Source: Clostridium sp. AM34-11AC (GTDB lineage Bacteria; Bacillota; Clostridia; Lachnospirales; Lachnospiraceae). Taken from it: a stretch of DNA of 64,000 bases. Position 1 is the first letter of the stretch, and each line of letters starts with the position of its first letter. This document shows, in pieces, positions 8,716-17,360 of this stretch. Made by a program: the position numbers and the translations under genes. Below the pieces are notes generated by a model. It was not told where the DNA came from and ran no database searches. It saw nothing but the letters and a program-made list of their open reading frames with translations. The stretch covers positions 558,001-622,000 of the forward strand of contig NZ_QWGL01000001.1 of assembly GCF_003435375.1 (NCBI RefSeq), written 5' to 3'.

Positions 8716-10698
8716 TTAGAACAGCGTCTTTACAGTATTTACAACGTTCTCAACAGTAAATCCGAACTTCTCGAACAGTTTTGCTGCCGGACCGCTTGCT
8801 CCGAAGCTCTTCATGGTCACATAAGCTCCGTCGAGGCCGACATACTTGCCCCAGCCGAAGTCGGAAAGTGCCTCAACGACAATTCTTCTTCTGACTTCCT
8901 TCGGAAGTACGGACTCCTTGTACTCTGCGCTCTGCTCCTCGAAGATATCCATACACGGCATGGATACGACGCGGATCTTCTTGCCTTCAGCTGTAAGTTC
9001 TGCTTTCGCCTTAACCGCAAGATCAACCTCCGAACCGCTTGCGATCAGGATTGCGTCCGGTGTTCCCTCGCAGTCATCGATCACATAGCCGCCCTTTAAC
9101 GCGTCCTTGCTGCTTCCCGGGATCGGATTGAGGTTCTGTCTGGAAAGGACAAGCGCTGTCGGTGTCTTCTCAGATGTTACTGCAGACAGCCATGCTGCGG
9201 ATGTCTCTGTCGCGTCACACGGACGGAATACATGGAAGTTCGGCATTGCGCGGAACATAGCGAGCTGCTCGATCGGCTCGTGGGTCGGTCCGTCTTCGCC
9301 AACGCCGATGCTGTCGTGAGTCAGAACAAATGTCAGCGGAACTCCCATCAGTGCAGAAAGTCTCGCCATCGGTTTTACATAATCACTGAACACGAAGAAT
9401 GTCGCAACATAAGCGCGGAGACCGCCGTGAAGCATGATACCGTTGCCGATCGCTGTCATTGCAAGCTCTCTTACGCCGAAGTGGAGGTTTCTGCCTGCCG
9501 GGTTCTCTGCGGAGAAGTCGCCCGCATCCTTCATGGCTGTCTTGTTGGACGGAGCAAGGTCAGCAGAACCGCCGATCATGTTCGGCATGATGTCCTTTAA
9601 GATGTTGATCATCTTGCCGGAAAGGGAACGTGTTGCCTCTGCCTTGTCTTTTGTGAGCCAGAGTGCCTCGTTCTCGATCAGTGCCTTTGCGTCCGGAGCT
9701 GTGTGGTACTGCTCCCAAAGCTTCTCCATCTCTGGGTACTCGTCGCAGTATGCGGCAAACATAGCGTTCCATGCTGCCTCAACGTCTGCCTTCTCCTCCG
9801 CGAGACGGGAATAATGCTCATAGACCTCTTCCGGTACAAAGAACGGCTCCTCATACTGCCAGCCGAGAGTCTCTCTCATTGCTTTGATGTTGTCAACACC
9901 TAACGGCTCGCCGTGGGCGCTTGCCTTGCCCTGTTTAGCCGGGCAGCCGAAGCCGATCTCAGTCTTGATGGTGATGAAGGACGGATGCTCAGTATCAGCC
10001 TTTGCAACCTCAATTGCTGCGCCGATGGCATCGATATCTGTTCCGTCTTCAACGGTAATTGTCTGGAAGCCGAATGCTTTCATGCGCTCTTCCACGTTCT
10101 CGCGGAATGCGATGTCTGTGCTTCCCTCGATGGAGATGCGGTTGGAATCGTAGAGAACGATAAGTTTACCAAGTCCAAGTGTTCCTGCAAGGGAGAATGC
10201 CTCAGAGGAGATTCCCTCCATCATGCAGCCGTCGCCGCCGAGTACATATGTGAAGTGATCGACAACCGGGTAGCTTTCCTTGTTGAATACGGATGCCAGA
10301 TGCTTCTCAGCCATTGCCATACCAACAGCCATGCCCATACCTGCGCCTAACGGTCCTGTTGTCGCCTCAACGCCTACGGTGTGGCCGTATTCCGGATGTC
10401 CCGGAGTCAGGGATCCGACCTGACGGAAGTTCATAAGGTCTTCCTTTGTAAGACCGTATCCGAACAGGTGAAGCAGGGAATACAACAGCATGGAGCCATG
10501 TCCGCCGGATAAGATAAAGCGGTCACGGTTTGCCCACTCCGGGTTTGCCGGATTGTGGTTCATGTGGTGTGCCCAGAGCTCATAAGCCATCGGCGCACTG
10601 CCGAGGGGAAGTCCCGGATGGCCGGAATTTGCCTTCTGGATCGCATCTGCGGATAAAATTCTGATGGAATTGATCGCCAGATTGTCGATTGTGTTCAT
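8716..10698 (-). CDS. tkt: Transketolase
   Basis: 660-aa full-length thiamine-diphosphate enzyme of the non-oxidative pentose phosphate pathway that moves two-carbon ketol units between sugar phosphates. Diagnostic segments are SGHPGLPLGSAPMAYELW near the N-terminus, the TPP/Mg motif GDGCMMEGISSEA, the pyrimidine-domain segment GGLRAYVATFFVFSDY, and HDSIGVGEDGPTHEP. The ATG at 10698 follows CAGGAGG by eight bases and matches the family start MNTIDNLAINSIRILSADAI. A fragment of the MITE-like repeat (10731-10760) lies in its leader. It is probably monocistronic or joined to the downstream glucokinase gene. Confidence 0.97.
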   Translation of the reverse strand: MNTIDNLAINSIRILSADAIQKANSGHPGLPLGSAPMAYELWAHHMNHNPANPEWANRDRFILSGGHGSMLLYSLLHLFGYGLTKEDLMNFRQVGSLTPGHPEYGHTVGVEATTGPLGAGMGMAVGMAMAEKHLASVFNKESYPVVDHFTYVLGGDGCMMEGISSEAFSLAGTLGLGKLIVLYDSNRISIEGSTDIAFRENVEERMKAFGFQTITVEDGTDIDAIGAAIEVAKADTEHPSFITIKTEIGFGCPAKQGKASAHGEPLGVDNIKAMRETLGWQYEEPFFVPEEVYEHYSRLAEEKADVEAAWNAMFAAYCDEYPEMEKLWEQYHTAPDAKALIENEALWLTKDKAEATRSLSGKMINILKDIMPNMIGGSADLAPSNKTAMKDAGDFSAENPAGRNLHFGVRELAMTAIGNGIMLHGGLRAYVATFFVFSDYVKPMARLSALMGVPLTFVLTHDSIGVGEDGPTHEPIEQLAMFRAMPNFHVFRPCDATETSAAWLSAVTSEKTPTALVLSRQNLNPIPGSSKDALKGGYVIDDCEGTPDAILIASGSEVDLAVKAKAELTAEGKKIRVVSMPCMDIFEEQSAEYKESVLPKEVRRRIVVEALSDFGWGKYVGLDGAYVTMKSFGASGPAAKLFEKFGFTVENVVNTVKTLF

Positions 10699-10730
10699 TG
10701 TTTCATTCCTCCTGATAATCCATAGGTGTG

Positions 10731-10760
10731 GTAACTGTTCATTTTCTTCACAGTTATCAG
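10731..10760. repeat. Fragment of MITE-like repeat (left end only)
   Basis: GTAACTGTTCATTTTCTTCA followed by CAGTTATC matches the left 25-30 bases of copy A (GTAACTGTTCATTCCTCA then CAGTTAC). The interior and right end are missing. It lies in the untranslated leader of the transketolase gene. Confidence 0.55.
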
Positions 10761-10791
10761 TGTTGTAACATGTTTTCACTATTACATTTAT

Positions 10792-12237
10792 TTACCTTAA
10801 TTTAATCTCTTTCATTACCTCGCTGCCTGCGGTAATCAGAGAATTGGTACGATTTTTGCCTGCTCTTACGAGCGATACAGAAAAGTCAAACTGTCCGTTA
10901 AACCTCTCGTGTCCGTCCAGGTTGTATTCCCTGCACGATTCCTCATTATACAGGATAAGCCTGTCCCCGTCAATGAGGACGCCTGTGTAGGCGTAGTCAA
11001 AATCAATGCTTGTAACCTTCTTTCCATCCGTGTTGTATACATCAAGCCGGTACGGACTTCCGGAGGTACTGTCGACAACGACAGCCGCATATTTATCTGA
11101 GTAGCAGATACTCTGGATCTCTTCATCCACCGGAACAAACGTGACATTTGTGTCCGGGATCACATTTTTTACAGAGATAAAGGTCAGCCCTTTATCGGAA
11201 AAGGCGCAGACCGTCTGATCATTTAAGTAGCGGATGCGTCCCACCATCTTGTCATCAAATTCTTCTTCAAAAGCGGCGATAAAACGGTTGTTGACATTTT
11301 TTCCGATCTCAGAGAAATCGTAGAACGCCACCTTGTTCTTCAGTGCGCCATTTTTCATGTACATAACGGACATGACGATCTGTTTTCCGTCTGGAGAAAG
11401 CGCGATGTCCACCGGATATCCATCTCCGGATAAGAGCATCTTGATGTTGATCCCCAGCGACTCGCCGTCCTTCTTGAAGTAGAATATGTAGCTCGCCGTG
11501 CTGTCCTCAACAACTGCCGCCGCAACGCCGCGGGCAGATACCGCTGCTTTCGTGATCGGAAGCTGTGTCTTCGCCGTTCCGGTACATCCCTCTTTGCTGC
11601 AGATGTACATCTCGTTTCCCTGCTGGTCCGCGATCACAGCGTAGTCCCCGTTGATGTTGATGATCGGTGTTTTCATCTCATAGCTCTGGGTCCAGATCGT
11701 TTTGCCGGAGGCATCGATATAGGAAGCGCCGTCCTTTGTATACTTGATCACGTTGTCGCCGAACATGGCGAACTTCACAAAGCTGCTATCGCCGACCGTT
11801 TTTGACGCTTCTGCCAGTGCAGAAGTTTCCGCGGACGCCGTCTCATCTGGGGTTCCGCTTCCCGCCCCGGAAGCGCCGGAGCTTTCTGCCGAAGCAGTCT
11901 CACCAGCTCCGTCTGTCCCTGCACTGTCAGCCGCAGCACTTGTCTCTGCTACCTGTGTTTTCTTATCCGCGCCAGAGTTTTCTGTGTAGCGCATGGACCG
12001 CTCCCACTGGACGCTGTAGCCGGTATACTCATATTCATTCATGTACCGGTAGCCGGTAAAACCTAATGCCGCAAGAAAACAGACGGCCGCGGCCGCGATG
12101 ATCCGCTTTTTTCTTTTATATTTGGCAAGCCGGCCACCATCCATCGGTTCTTCCGATCCGTTGTCCGGCATCTGTACGATATTCTGTCTGAGCTGCCTTT
12201 TTTTGTTCTCTCTGTCCATAGATTGCATATCACTCAT
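10792..12237 (-). CDS. DUF5711 family membrane-anchored protein
   Basis: 481 aa. A basic cytoplasmic N-terminus (~1-45, many Lys/Arg) is followed by one membrane helix around residues 48-66 (RIIAAAAVCFLAALGFTGY) and then an extracytoplasmic part. Residues ~95-145 are an Ala/Ser/Thr/Gly linker. The rest shows repeated short beta-type segments (KFAMFGDNVIKYTKDGASY, GDYAVIADQQGNEMYI, DGDRLILYNEE) like a beta-propeller, as in DUF5711. The function is unknown. A 15-bp inverted repeat covers the ribosome site just before the ATG. The LysM protein gene lies upstream in the same orientation. Confidence 0.8.
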   Translation of the reverse strand: MSDMQSMDRENKKRQLRQNIVQMPDNGSEEPMDGGRLAKYKRKKRIIAAAAVCFLAALGFTGYRYMNEYEYTGYSVQWERSMRYTENSGADKKTQVAETSAAADSAGTDGAGETASAESSGASGAGSGTPDETASAETSALAEASKTVGDSSFVKFAMFGDNVIKYTKDGASYIDASGKTIWTQSYEMKTPIININGDYAVIADQQGNEMYICSKEGCTGTAKTQLPITKAAVSARGVAAAVVEDSTASYIFYFKKDGESLGINIKMLLSGDGYPVDIALSPDGKQIVMSVMYMKNGALKNKVAFYDFSEIGKNVNNRFIAAFEEEFDDKMVGRIRYLNDQTVCAFSDKGLTFISVKNVIPDTNVTFVPVDEEIQSICYSDKYAAVVVDSTSGSPYRLDVYNTDGKKVTSIDFDYAYTGVLIDGDRLILYNEESCREYNLDGHERFNGQFDFSVSLVRAGKNRTNSLITAGSEVMKEIKLR

Positions 12238-12241
12238 AAAA

Positions 12242-12292
12242 ATCTCCTGAAAATGGACATATATAGGCTAGTATACACCATTTTCAGGAGAT
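12242..12292 (-). promoter_or_regulatory. 15-bp inverted repeat covering the ribosome site of the DUF5711 gene
   Basis: ATCTCCTGAAAATGG (12242-12256) and CCATTTTCAGGAGAT (12278-12292) are perfect complements 21 bases apart. In the minus-strand transcript the inner arm contains the AGGAGA ribosome site and ends four T's before the ATG. The loop holds a -10-like TATACT. It can be a ribosome-site-hiding hairpin, an attenuator, or a palindromic operator around a promoter. Confidence 0.7.
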
Positions 12293-12418
12293 GCGCATTA
12301 AATTCTTTGTTTTTATTGCAGTTCATTTTGCGGGGCGGAACCAATCTTGACCTGCAAGATAATTTTTCAAAATTTTTACAGGTTCTGATACATTTTTAAC
12401 AGGAGAAAAGTCTGAAAT

Positions 12419-13819
12419 TTACGGCAGAACCAGCTTCTGCCCTGCCACAATATGGTCCACATTGTCCAGGTGGTTCAGTTCGCAGATTTCGGACAGCCGC
12501 TTCAAATTTCCATACTCTTTCCAGCAGATTCCGTATAACGTCTCCCCGTCACCGATCTCATAGATCCGGTAGCCGTTTGCGGACGCGGCAGCGTAATCGA
12601 CGGGTTCCTTCTTGGAACTTTCCGTGCTGCTCTGTTCACTCTCTTTTCCCATTCCGACGCGGGGCTGGGTCGGAGACTCGGCGCTGGTGGACGGAACTGC
12701 CTCCTCTACAGCACCGGATGCGGCGGCGGTCTCATTGCTGGCTGCCGCCGCGGTGTCTGACGGCTGGCTCACTGTGCCCGTCTGCCCACCGGAACTGCCT
12801 GGCGTGGACTGCGCCTGCTGCCCATCTGTACTGCCTGTACTATGATTCTGCGTCTGACTGTCCACGCTGGCGGCCTCCGTATCCGTCGCGGCTTCCGTCG
12901 TCTCCATAGTCTCCGCCGCATAACTTTCCCCGGTCTCACCGCTGGCCTCTGTCGGGAACACATTTCCCGGGCGCTCCTCGATGACAAAATCCGGCTCCTG
13001 ATTCAGCTTGTCCAGGTAATCACTCCAGTTCGCCGTCCCCGCAGGCACCACAGAAGTCAGCACAGACTCCATCTGCCGCATCTTGTGATAATTGTTGACG
13101 AGGACCACACCTCCTGCCAGCACCGCCACCGTGAGGACCCCGCAGGCCGTCCCCAGGATTCCAGACATATGCCGTCCGGCATCCGCCTGTTCTTTCCGAA
13201 CCGTCATCCGCTGGCGGAAATCCTTAATGACCTTCTCGTGGGACCCGGACTCCACCCGGCGAACATCTTTCCGCGTCACCATGTAATCCTGCATCATCTG
13301 ATTCCGCTCATAGTAGATACAGTGGCCCTTTAACCGGTAAAATCCGTCCTCCGACGTGACATAGACCGCCTCCTCGCCTTCCAGTCCATGATTCAGGTAC
13401 ATAAGCTTGTTCTTCCCATTGAAATACTGGTTGTGCTGCTTCCAGTAATTCAGCGGACTCAACTGGCTCGACGGTGCCCCGCAGATAAACCATCCCTGGA
13501 CCGTCCGCTTCGGAAATGACTCCTCAATTCCCCGGTATGCCTTCTTCCAGGCATTCTCCGAGAATTCTATCTTCTCCCCGGACACCTCCACGTCCTCCAT
13601 CTCGATGGCCCCATCGATAAAGATATACGGCGTCCCGTCATAATTTTCCGTGCTGCCCAGCAGAAGTCCCACCCGCAGCGTCTGGTTTCCCGCCGGATAC
13701 AGGCGCTTTAAATATGTATTTACATAATCCTCCACATACAGCCGGACCACCTGGTCCGTGTCACCGATCTGGCGGATATTTTTCGGAAGTTTCGGAAACG
13801 GATTGTATAATTCTCCCAT
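12419..13819 (-). CDS. LysM domain-containing bitopic membrane protein
   Basis: 466 aa. Residues 1-~200 are a cytoplasmic domain I do not recognise with confidence (VVRLYVEDYVNTYLKRLYP, GLLLGSTENYDGTPYIFIDG, EESFPKRTVQGWFICGAP); its strand pattern resembles an MPN/JAB-like fold without the metal motif. A membrane helix follows at ~220-243 (GILGTACGVLTVAVLAGGVVLV). Next comes a long Ser/Thr/Ala/Glu-rich linker (~290-415) and a C-terminal LysM (~418-466, YRIYEIGDGETLYGICWKEYG) that should bind peptidoglycan. The layout links a cytoplasmic module to the cell wall. Its role is unknown, and sporulation or division are candidates. It lies between yyaC and the DUF5711 gene. Confidence 0.82.
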   Translation of the reverse strand: MGELYNPFPKLPKNIRQIGDTDQVVRLYVEDYVNTYLKRLYPAGNQTLRVGLLLGSTENYDGTPYIFIDGAIEMEDVEVSGEKIEFSENAWKKAYRGIEESFPKRTVQGWFICGAPSSQLSPLNYWKQHNQYFNGKNKLMYLNHGLEGEEAVYVTSEDGFYRLKGHCIYYERNQMMQDYMVTRKDVRRVESGSHEKVIKDFRQRMTVRKEQADAGRHMSGILGTACGVLTVAVLAGGVVLVNNYHKMRQMESVLTSVVPAGTANWSDYLDKLNQEPDFVIEERPGNVFPTEASGETGESYAAETMETTEAATDTEAASVDSQTQNHSTGSTDGQQAQSTPGSSGGQTGTVSQPSDTAAAASNETAAASGAVEEAVPSTSAESPTQPRVGMGKESEQSSTESSKKEPVDYAAASANGYRIYEIGDGETLYGICWKEYGNLKRLSEICELNHLDNVDHIVAGQKLVLP

Positions 13820-13841
13820 GCTGTCACCTCGTTCTATCTTC

Positions 13842-13873
13842 AGGCGGCCGGCATGTCCAGATACCGGCCGCCT
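13842..13873. terminator. GC-rich hairpin between yyaC and the LysM gene
   Basis: AGGCGGCCGG (13842-13851) pairs perfectly with CCGGCCGCCT (13864-13873) with a 12-base loop. On the minus strand, where both genes lie, no T-run follows. It may slow or process the transcript, or be a weak terminator on the plus side (CTATATTTA). Confidence 0.45.
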
Positions 13874-13950
13874 CTATATTTACGCGAACCACGAAACCGT
13901 GCTTCGTCGGATTCTTTCCGAAGTATAGCATGATACACCCGCAAAACATG

Positions 13951-14553
13951 TCAAAACGGTGCAGCCTGACTGGAAAAGTTTTCGACACGTCTCCCAATGA
14001 TCCGCATCCCGAGACAGATGCTACGGCTGATGCAGTCCGCCAGGCGCATGACCATGGACAGGCGGATGCTCTGCAAAAACAGGGGATCCCCGCTCTCCGC
14101 CCCGCCGACGATCCCGGTAATGGAGATGTCACCCACGGCGGCAAGCTCCTTTCGAACGCCCAGTCCCGGGCGGAGCGGTCCTTTTTCCAGTGTCACGAGC
14201 CCCACATGATCCCAACGGCCAACGGCGGCATCCACGGCGATGATGATCGCGTCCGGATAATGTTCCTCGATATGCTCCAGCGTCCGGTCAAGATTCACCG
14301 CATGGACCGGATGTTCCAGTGTCCCGATCACCACCACATTGCTGATCTCCTCCGCCTCCAGCCGTGAACCAATGAGCGGCCCCAGGCTGTCCCCCGTGGA
14401 CCGGTCCGTCCCGATGCACAAAAACACCACCTGGCGGCGGCCAGATGCCCGCATCTCATTCATCAAAAGAAGCAGAAGTCTCGCCGCAAATTTCTCCGCT
14501 TCAAATCCCGCTTCCGTATCATAATAAGTGATCTTCCGCCTCCCGAATCTCAT
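13951..14553 (-). CDS. yyaC: YyaC family spore protein (GPR-related)
   Basis: 200 aa. YyaC proteins are related to the germination protease GPR and occur in spore-forming Bacillota; the exact role is unsettled. Recognisable parts are VVFLCIGTDRSTGDSLGPLIGSRL, IIIAVDAAVGRWDHVGLVTLEKGPLRPG and the Gly-rich SITGIVGGAESGD. The start at 14553 is preferred because a GGAAACGGAG site precedes it and a -10-like TATAAT lies at 14591-14596, too close to the upstream ATG at 14592 for that one to be used. The presence of this gene supports a sporulating organism. It is the first gene of a possible yyaC-LysM pair. Confidence 0.88.
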   Translation of the reverse strand: MRFGRRKITYYDTEAGFEAEKFAARLLLLLMNEMRASGRRQVVFLCIGTDRSTGDSLGPLIGSRLEAEEISNVVVIGTLEHPVHAVNLDRTLEHIEEHYPDAIIIAVDAAVGRWDHVGLVTLEKGPLRPGLGVRKELAAVGDISITGIVGGAESGDPLFLQSIRLSMVMRLADCISRSICLGMRIIGRRVENFSSQAAPF

Positions 14554-14894
14554 GGTAAACACTCCGTTTCCTGGCTGGTTTCTATGAGACATTATAGGCA
14601 GAATACGCAGAGATTATACATGTTATTCCCTCTCCGTTCTGTTCGTTACTTTTCACGATATTTTTATGTAATATGGAATTTCTCAAAAATCTCCCATTAT
14701 AAAAAAGAATGTGCCTTGGCACATTCTCGCGCCTCGCGCGGTCACTTGCGACAATCTACATCTTCGCGCGAGTGCGCATCCTTGGCACGTTAGTGCCTTT
14801 TTATGTAACAGGGAATTCCTCGGAATTTCCTGTTACATAAAAAAGAGACCAGGTACCCTCAAATACCCAGTCTCTCATCAAATCTCTATTTTGC
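14554..14894. other. Intergenic region with nested palindromes
   Basis: 341 bases between the M15 peptidase gene and yyaC. GAATGTGCC/GGCACATTC form a nine-pair hairpin at 14707-14726. A GC-rich stretch with several CGCGC runs follows, then a small GGCAC/GTGCC hairpin at 14784-14797 and the long terminator at 14797-14844. At the yyaC end two TATAAT-like boxes (14591-14596, 14613-14618) may be its promoter. No protein-coding gene is seen. Confidence 0.6.
14797..14844. terminator. Long bidirectional terminator
   Basis: A stem of 22-23 pairs with one G-T position joins the arm at 14797-14819 (CTTTTTATGTAACAGGGAA...) to the arm at 14822-14844 (...TTTCCTGTTACATAAAAAA) around a two-base loop. T-runs are on both strands. 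It is unusually long for an intrinsic terminator and forms the end of the palindromic region 14707-14844. Confidence 0.75.
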
Positions 14895-15884
14895 TTAGTA
14901 ATCAAAGTGCATCATATCCGCTCTGCTGAATCCGGCTCCCCAGTTCCATCCATGTTTTCCAAATGCCTTCACGACATCACTGTCACGTCCAATGGAATAC
15001 GGATTCACGCCCGGCTCCCATTTATTTCCGACGAGAACTGTTGTACCGTCTACATCGATCTGCGGGTTTGCGTCAGGATTGATATCAATGGCAGTTCCAG
15101 AACTATGGTTGCTTCCAAGTCCGTTGCTTCTCCAGTTGTATCCGCCGACACTCTCGATCGGGAACTGCTCCGGTCCATTATAGATCTCTGTAAAGATCTC
15201 CTTTACATCATTCGCGATGGAACTTAACACCTGCACATGCGCTGTTCCGGCAACCTTCTGGCCATTTCTCAGTCTCCATACCGGAATCTCCACACTGACC
15301 ATCTCAGCGGATGCGGTCGCATCACACGGATTGGCCGCGATTCGGTCAACCTGTTCTCTCACTTTTGCTATTTCATCCGGATTGTAAGCATCCCAATTAT
15401 AATATTTTGAAGAATAGTGATAAGCTGCCTTATCTATTTCGCTCAAGTAATCAGCTTTCAGATACCAGTCCGGATCATAATTATAGCCGTAATTCCAATA
15501 ACCGGAATTATTCGAATTGCTGTTACTGTTGGAACCACCGCTACTGTTTCCGGAAGTTCCAGAGCTGCTGTTCTTCGTCTCCCCACCGGCTTTCTGCTTT
15601 ACCTCGCCGCCAACGACCCAGGCACCGATCCTGTTTACCTGATAGCCGTCCGGTGTTGTCGTATTTCTCAGGACATAGCCGTTTTCATCAAAATAGAAGC
15701 TCTCTGCCATTCCATCATTGTCCGTATCGATCCATGCCCATCTTCCCTTCGGATAGGAACCGTCATCAAACTGGTACCACATTCCGTTCGCGTCGGATTT
15801 CCATGTTCCCGCAAATGAGGCAAATGGCATTGCCATGCAGAATACCGCGGCAGCAACCGCAATCTTCATTCCAAGCTTTCTCAT
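14895..15884 (-). CDS. Secreted M15-type (VanY-like) peptidase with cell-wall-binding repeat
   Basis: 329 aa. The start at 15884 follows GGAGG by nine bases and gives a clean signal peptide (MRKLGMKIAVAAAVFCMAMPFASFA). The mature protein begins with a choline-binding-like cell wall repeat (GTWKSDANGMWYQFDDGSYPKGRW, then a second ESFYFDENGYVL turn). A Gly/Ser/Asn-rich linker around residues 120-145 separates it from the C-terminal M15 D-Ala-D-Ala carboxypeptidase domain. Zn ligands are visible in SNHSSGTAIDI and MMHFDY. It should trim peptidoglycan peptides outside the cell. It is isolated between a terminator and a MITE-like copy, so it is probably monocistronic. Confidence 0.86.
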   Translation of the reverse strand: MRKLGMKIAVAAAVFCMAMPFASFAGTWKSDANGMWYQFDDGSYPKGRWAWIDTDNDGMAESFYFDENGYVLRNTTTPDGYQVNRIGAWVVGGEVKQKAGGETKNSSSGTSGNSSGGSNSNSNSNNSGYWNYGYNYDPDWYLKADYLSEIDKAAYHYSSKYYNWDAYNPDEIAKVREQVDRIAANPCDATASAEMVSVEIPVWRLRNGQKVAGTAHVQVLSSIANDVKEIFTEIYNGPEQFPIESVGGYNWRSNGLGSNHSSGTAIDINPDANPQIDVDGTTVLVGNKWEPGVNPYSIGRDSDVVKAFGKHGWNWGAGFSRADMMHFDY

Positions 15885-15956
15885 CTTTTGTTTTCCTCCC
15901 CTGTGATGCCGTTCTTCCTGTCTTTTTCGCACCACTTTAAAATATACTTTTTCTCC

Positions 15957-16087
15957 AACTATCCAGTACCTTTATAGTTACAAGCAAAAATCCATTCCGG
16001 ATCAGCTGCGCCGATGGGATTTTTGCCTTCCAGCTTATGTTCTCTTGCGGTCAGCACAGCAAGTGCGCAGACCTACTGAACAGTTAT
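15957..16087. repeat. MITE-like intergenic repeat, copy B
   Basis: Same order as copy A and about 83% identical by eye over the core. It has the AAAAATCC...GGATTTTT hairpin, the GCGGTCAGC...GTGCGCAGACC segment and the right end TGAACAGTTAT. The left end is diverged (AACTATCCAGTACC). It lies between the M15 peptidase promoter region and the 3' end of the coiled-coil protein gene. Confidence 0.75.
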
Positions 16088-16150
16088 CTTTTTCTTTTCC
16101 ATTCGTTTTTTATACGAATCGGTATTTTCGTCGGACTTGCTGAGCGTTTT

Positions 16151-17251
16151 TTACTTTGCCGTCTCTTCCTGGCTCTTATAAATAGCAATCGCGTCACTTA
16201 TATTGGACGCTGCTCCGCTTCTCACGATATCCGCCAGCGCCTGCAGCTTCTCAGAAGTCATATAGCCTTTTCCTATATATACCTCGTAGTTATCCGTAAT
16301 AAACAGCGATTTCTCCTTCGCCGCTGTACGCGTACTGCGGAGTTTTTCCGACAAAGAAGCAAGATCATCCTCCATCCGGCCGATCTCTTCTTTATTGTTT
16401 GCCGTGATCTCGTCGGAGATGATCGTCCGCGTTACAGTATCGAAGGTCGTCAGCGCTTCTTTCTTTTTCCGGTTGATCTCAGCCACATCCTGATCGAGCT
16501 GGGCGATCTCATCATCGAATTTCTGGAGATTGTAGATCGTCTCGTTCTTGTCCCGGCGGATCGTCTTCGCGATCACTTTCATCTCTTTTTTATTCGCGCG
16601 GATCTTTGCACGGATGCCAAGTCCCTCTTTTAACACATCCATGTAGCGCACCTTGGTCATATTTCCCACCGTCACATAGATTCCGCCGAAAACGAGGATC
16701 GCTGCCACATAAATTCCAACGAGATACATGGTCCGTCTCTCCGGGATCAGAAAATACACGCCACAGGGAATCGCGAGAAAACAGATCAGGATCGTCACAA
16801 GAAGTGCCAGAAAATCCTTAAATGTCCTCGTAAAGTAGAGTGCGTAGTAATAATTTCCCCGGCAGAAACCCGGAACATGGTTTGCCTTAAATAAGGTCTT
16901 GATCTGATCCGCCAGTTCTTTATTTTCCCGCACAAGTCCCCGGGTGTCCTCCTCGATCCGTTCCTTGACGCCCTGGTTTTTTGCTTTTTCACGCTTCGCT
17001 TTTACTTTTTTAAGCCGCTCCTGGGCCTTTCCGAGTTCCGCGTCATAGCTTTTTGTGATCTCTTCTTTCCGCTGCTTCACCGTCTGACTGATGGTTTCTG
17101 TAACAGAACGCTGTTTTCCCTTAAGGGAACTCTCTAACTTTTTCTCATCCGCTTCGAGCTGCTCCACTTCTGTATTCAGAGCTTCCAGTTCCTGTACTGC
17201 CTGTCCTGCGCTGGCAAAAAAAGCAGCATAATCTGTAATTGGCTGTCCCAT
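16151..17251 (-). CDS. Uncharacterised coiled-coil membrane protein
   Basis: 366 aa, not recognised. The start at 17251 is fixed by AGGAGG ten bases upstream. Residues ~18-125 are strongly coiled-coil (Glu/Lys/Leu heptads, VEQLEADEKKLESSLKGKQR). Two membrane helices follow around 145-190 (FLALLVTILICFLAIPCGVYFLI and MYLVGIYVAAILVFGGIYV). A second coiled coil covers ~215-310, and the last ~50 residues are mixed (ITDNYEVYIGKGYMTSEKLQALADIV). Both long helical regions are probably cytoplasmic. It faces a divergent gene for an 88-aa protein. No function is assigned; a scaffold role would fit the shape only. Confidence 0.75.
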   Translation of the reverse strand: MGQPITDYAAFFASAGQAVQELEALNTEVEQLEADEKKLESSLKGKQRSVTETISQTVKQRKEEITKSYDAELGKAQERLKKVKAKREKAKNQGVKERIEEDTRGLVRENKELADQIKTLFKANHVPGFCRGNYYYALYFTRTFKDFLALLVTILICFLAIPCGVYFLIPERRTMYLVGIYVAAILVFGGIYVTVGNMTKVRYMDVLKEGLGIRAKIRANKKEMKVIAKTIRRDKNETIYNLQKFDDEIAQLDQDVAEINRKKKEALTTFDTVTRTIISDEITANNKEEIGRMEDDLASLSEKLRSTRTAAKEKSLFITDNYEVYIGKGYMTSEKLQALADIVRSGAASNISDAIAIYKSQEETAK

Positions 17252-17360
17252 CTTTTGTCCTCCTGGCTCTGGTTCAAGTATGTCATCAAAATGTCCATAT
17301 AGATATAGATTACTACAATTTTTCTGACGATACAAGGCATTTTGGGCAAAATGTTGTGCC

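Noticed and set aside
13842..13873. Terminator of yyaC
   Set aside because: The stem is strong, but no T-run follows on the strand of yyaC, so it is listed only as a hairpin with low confidence.
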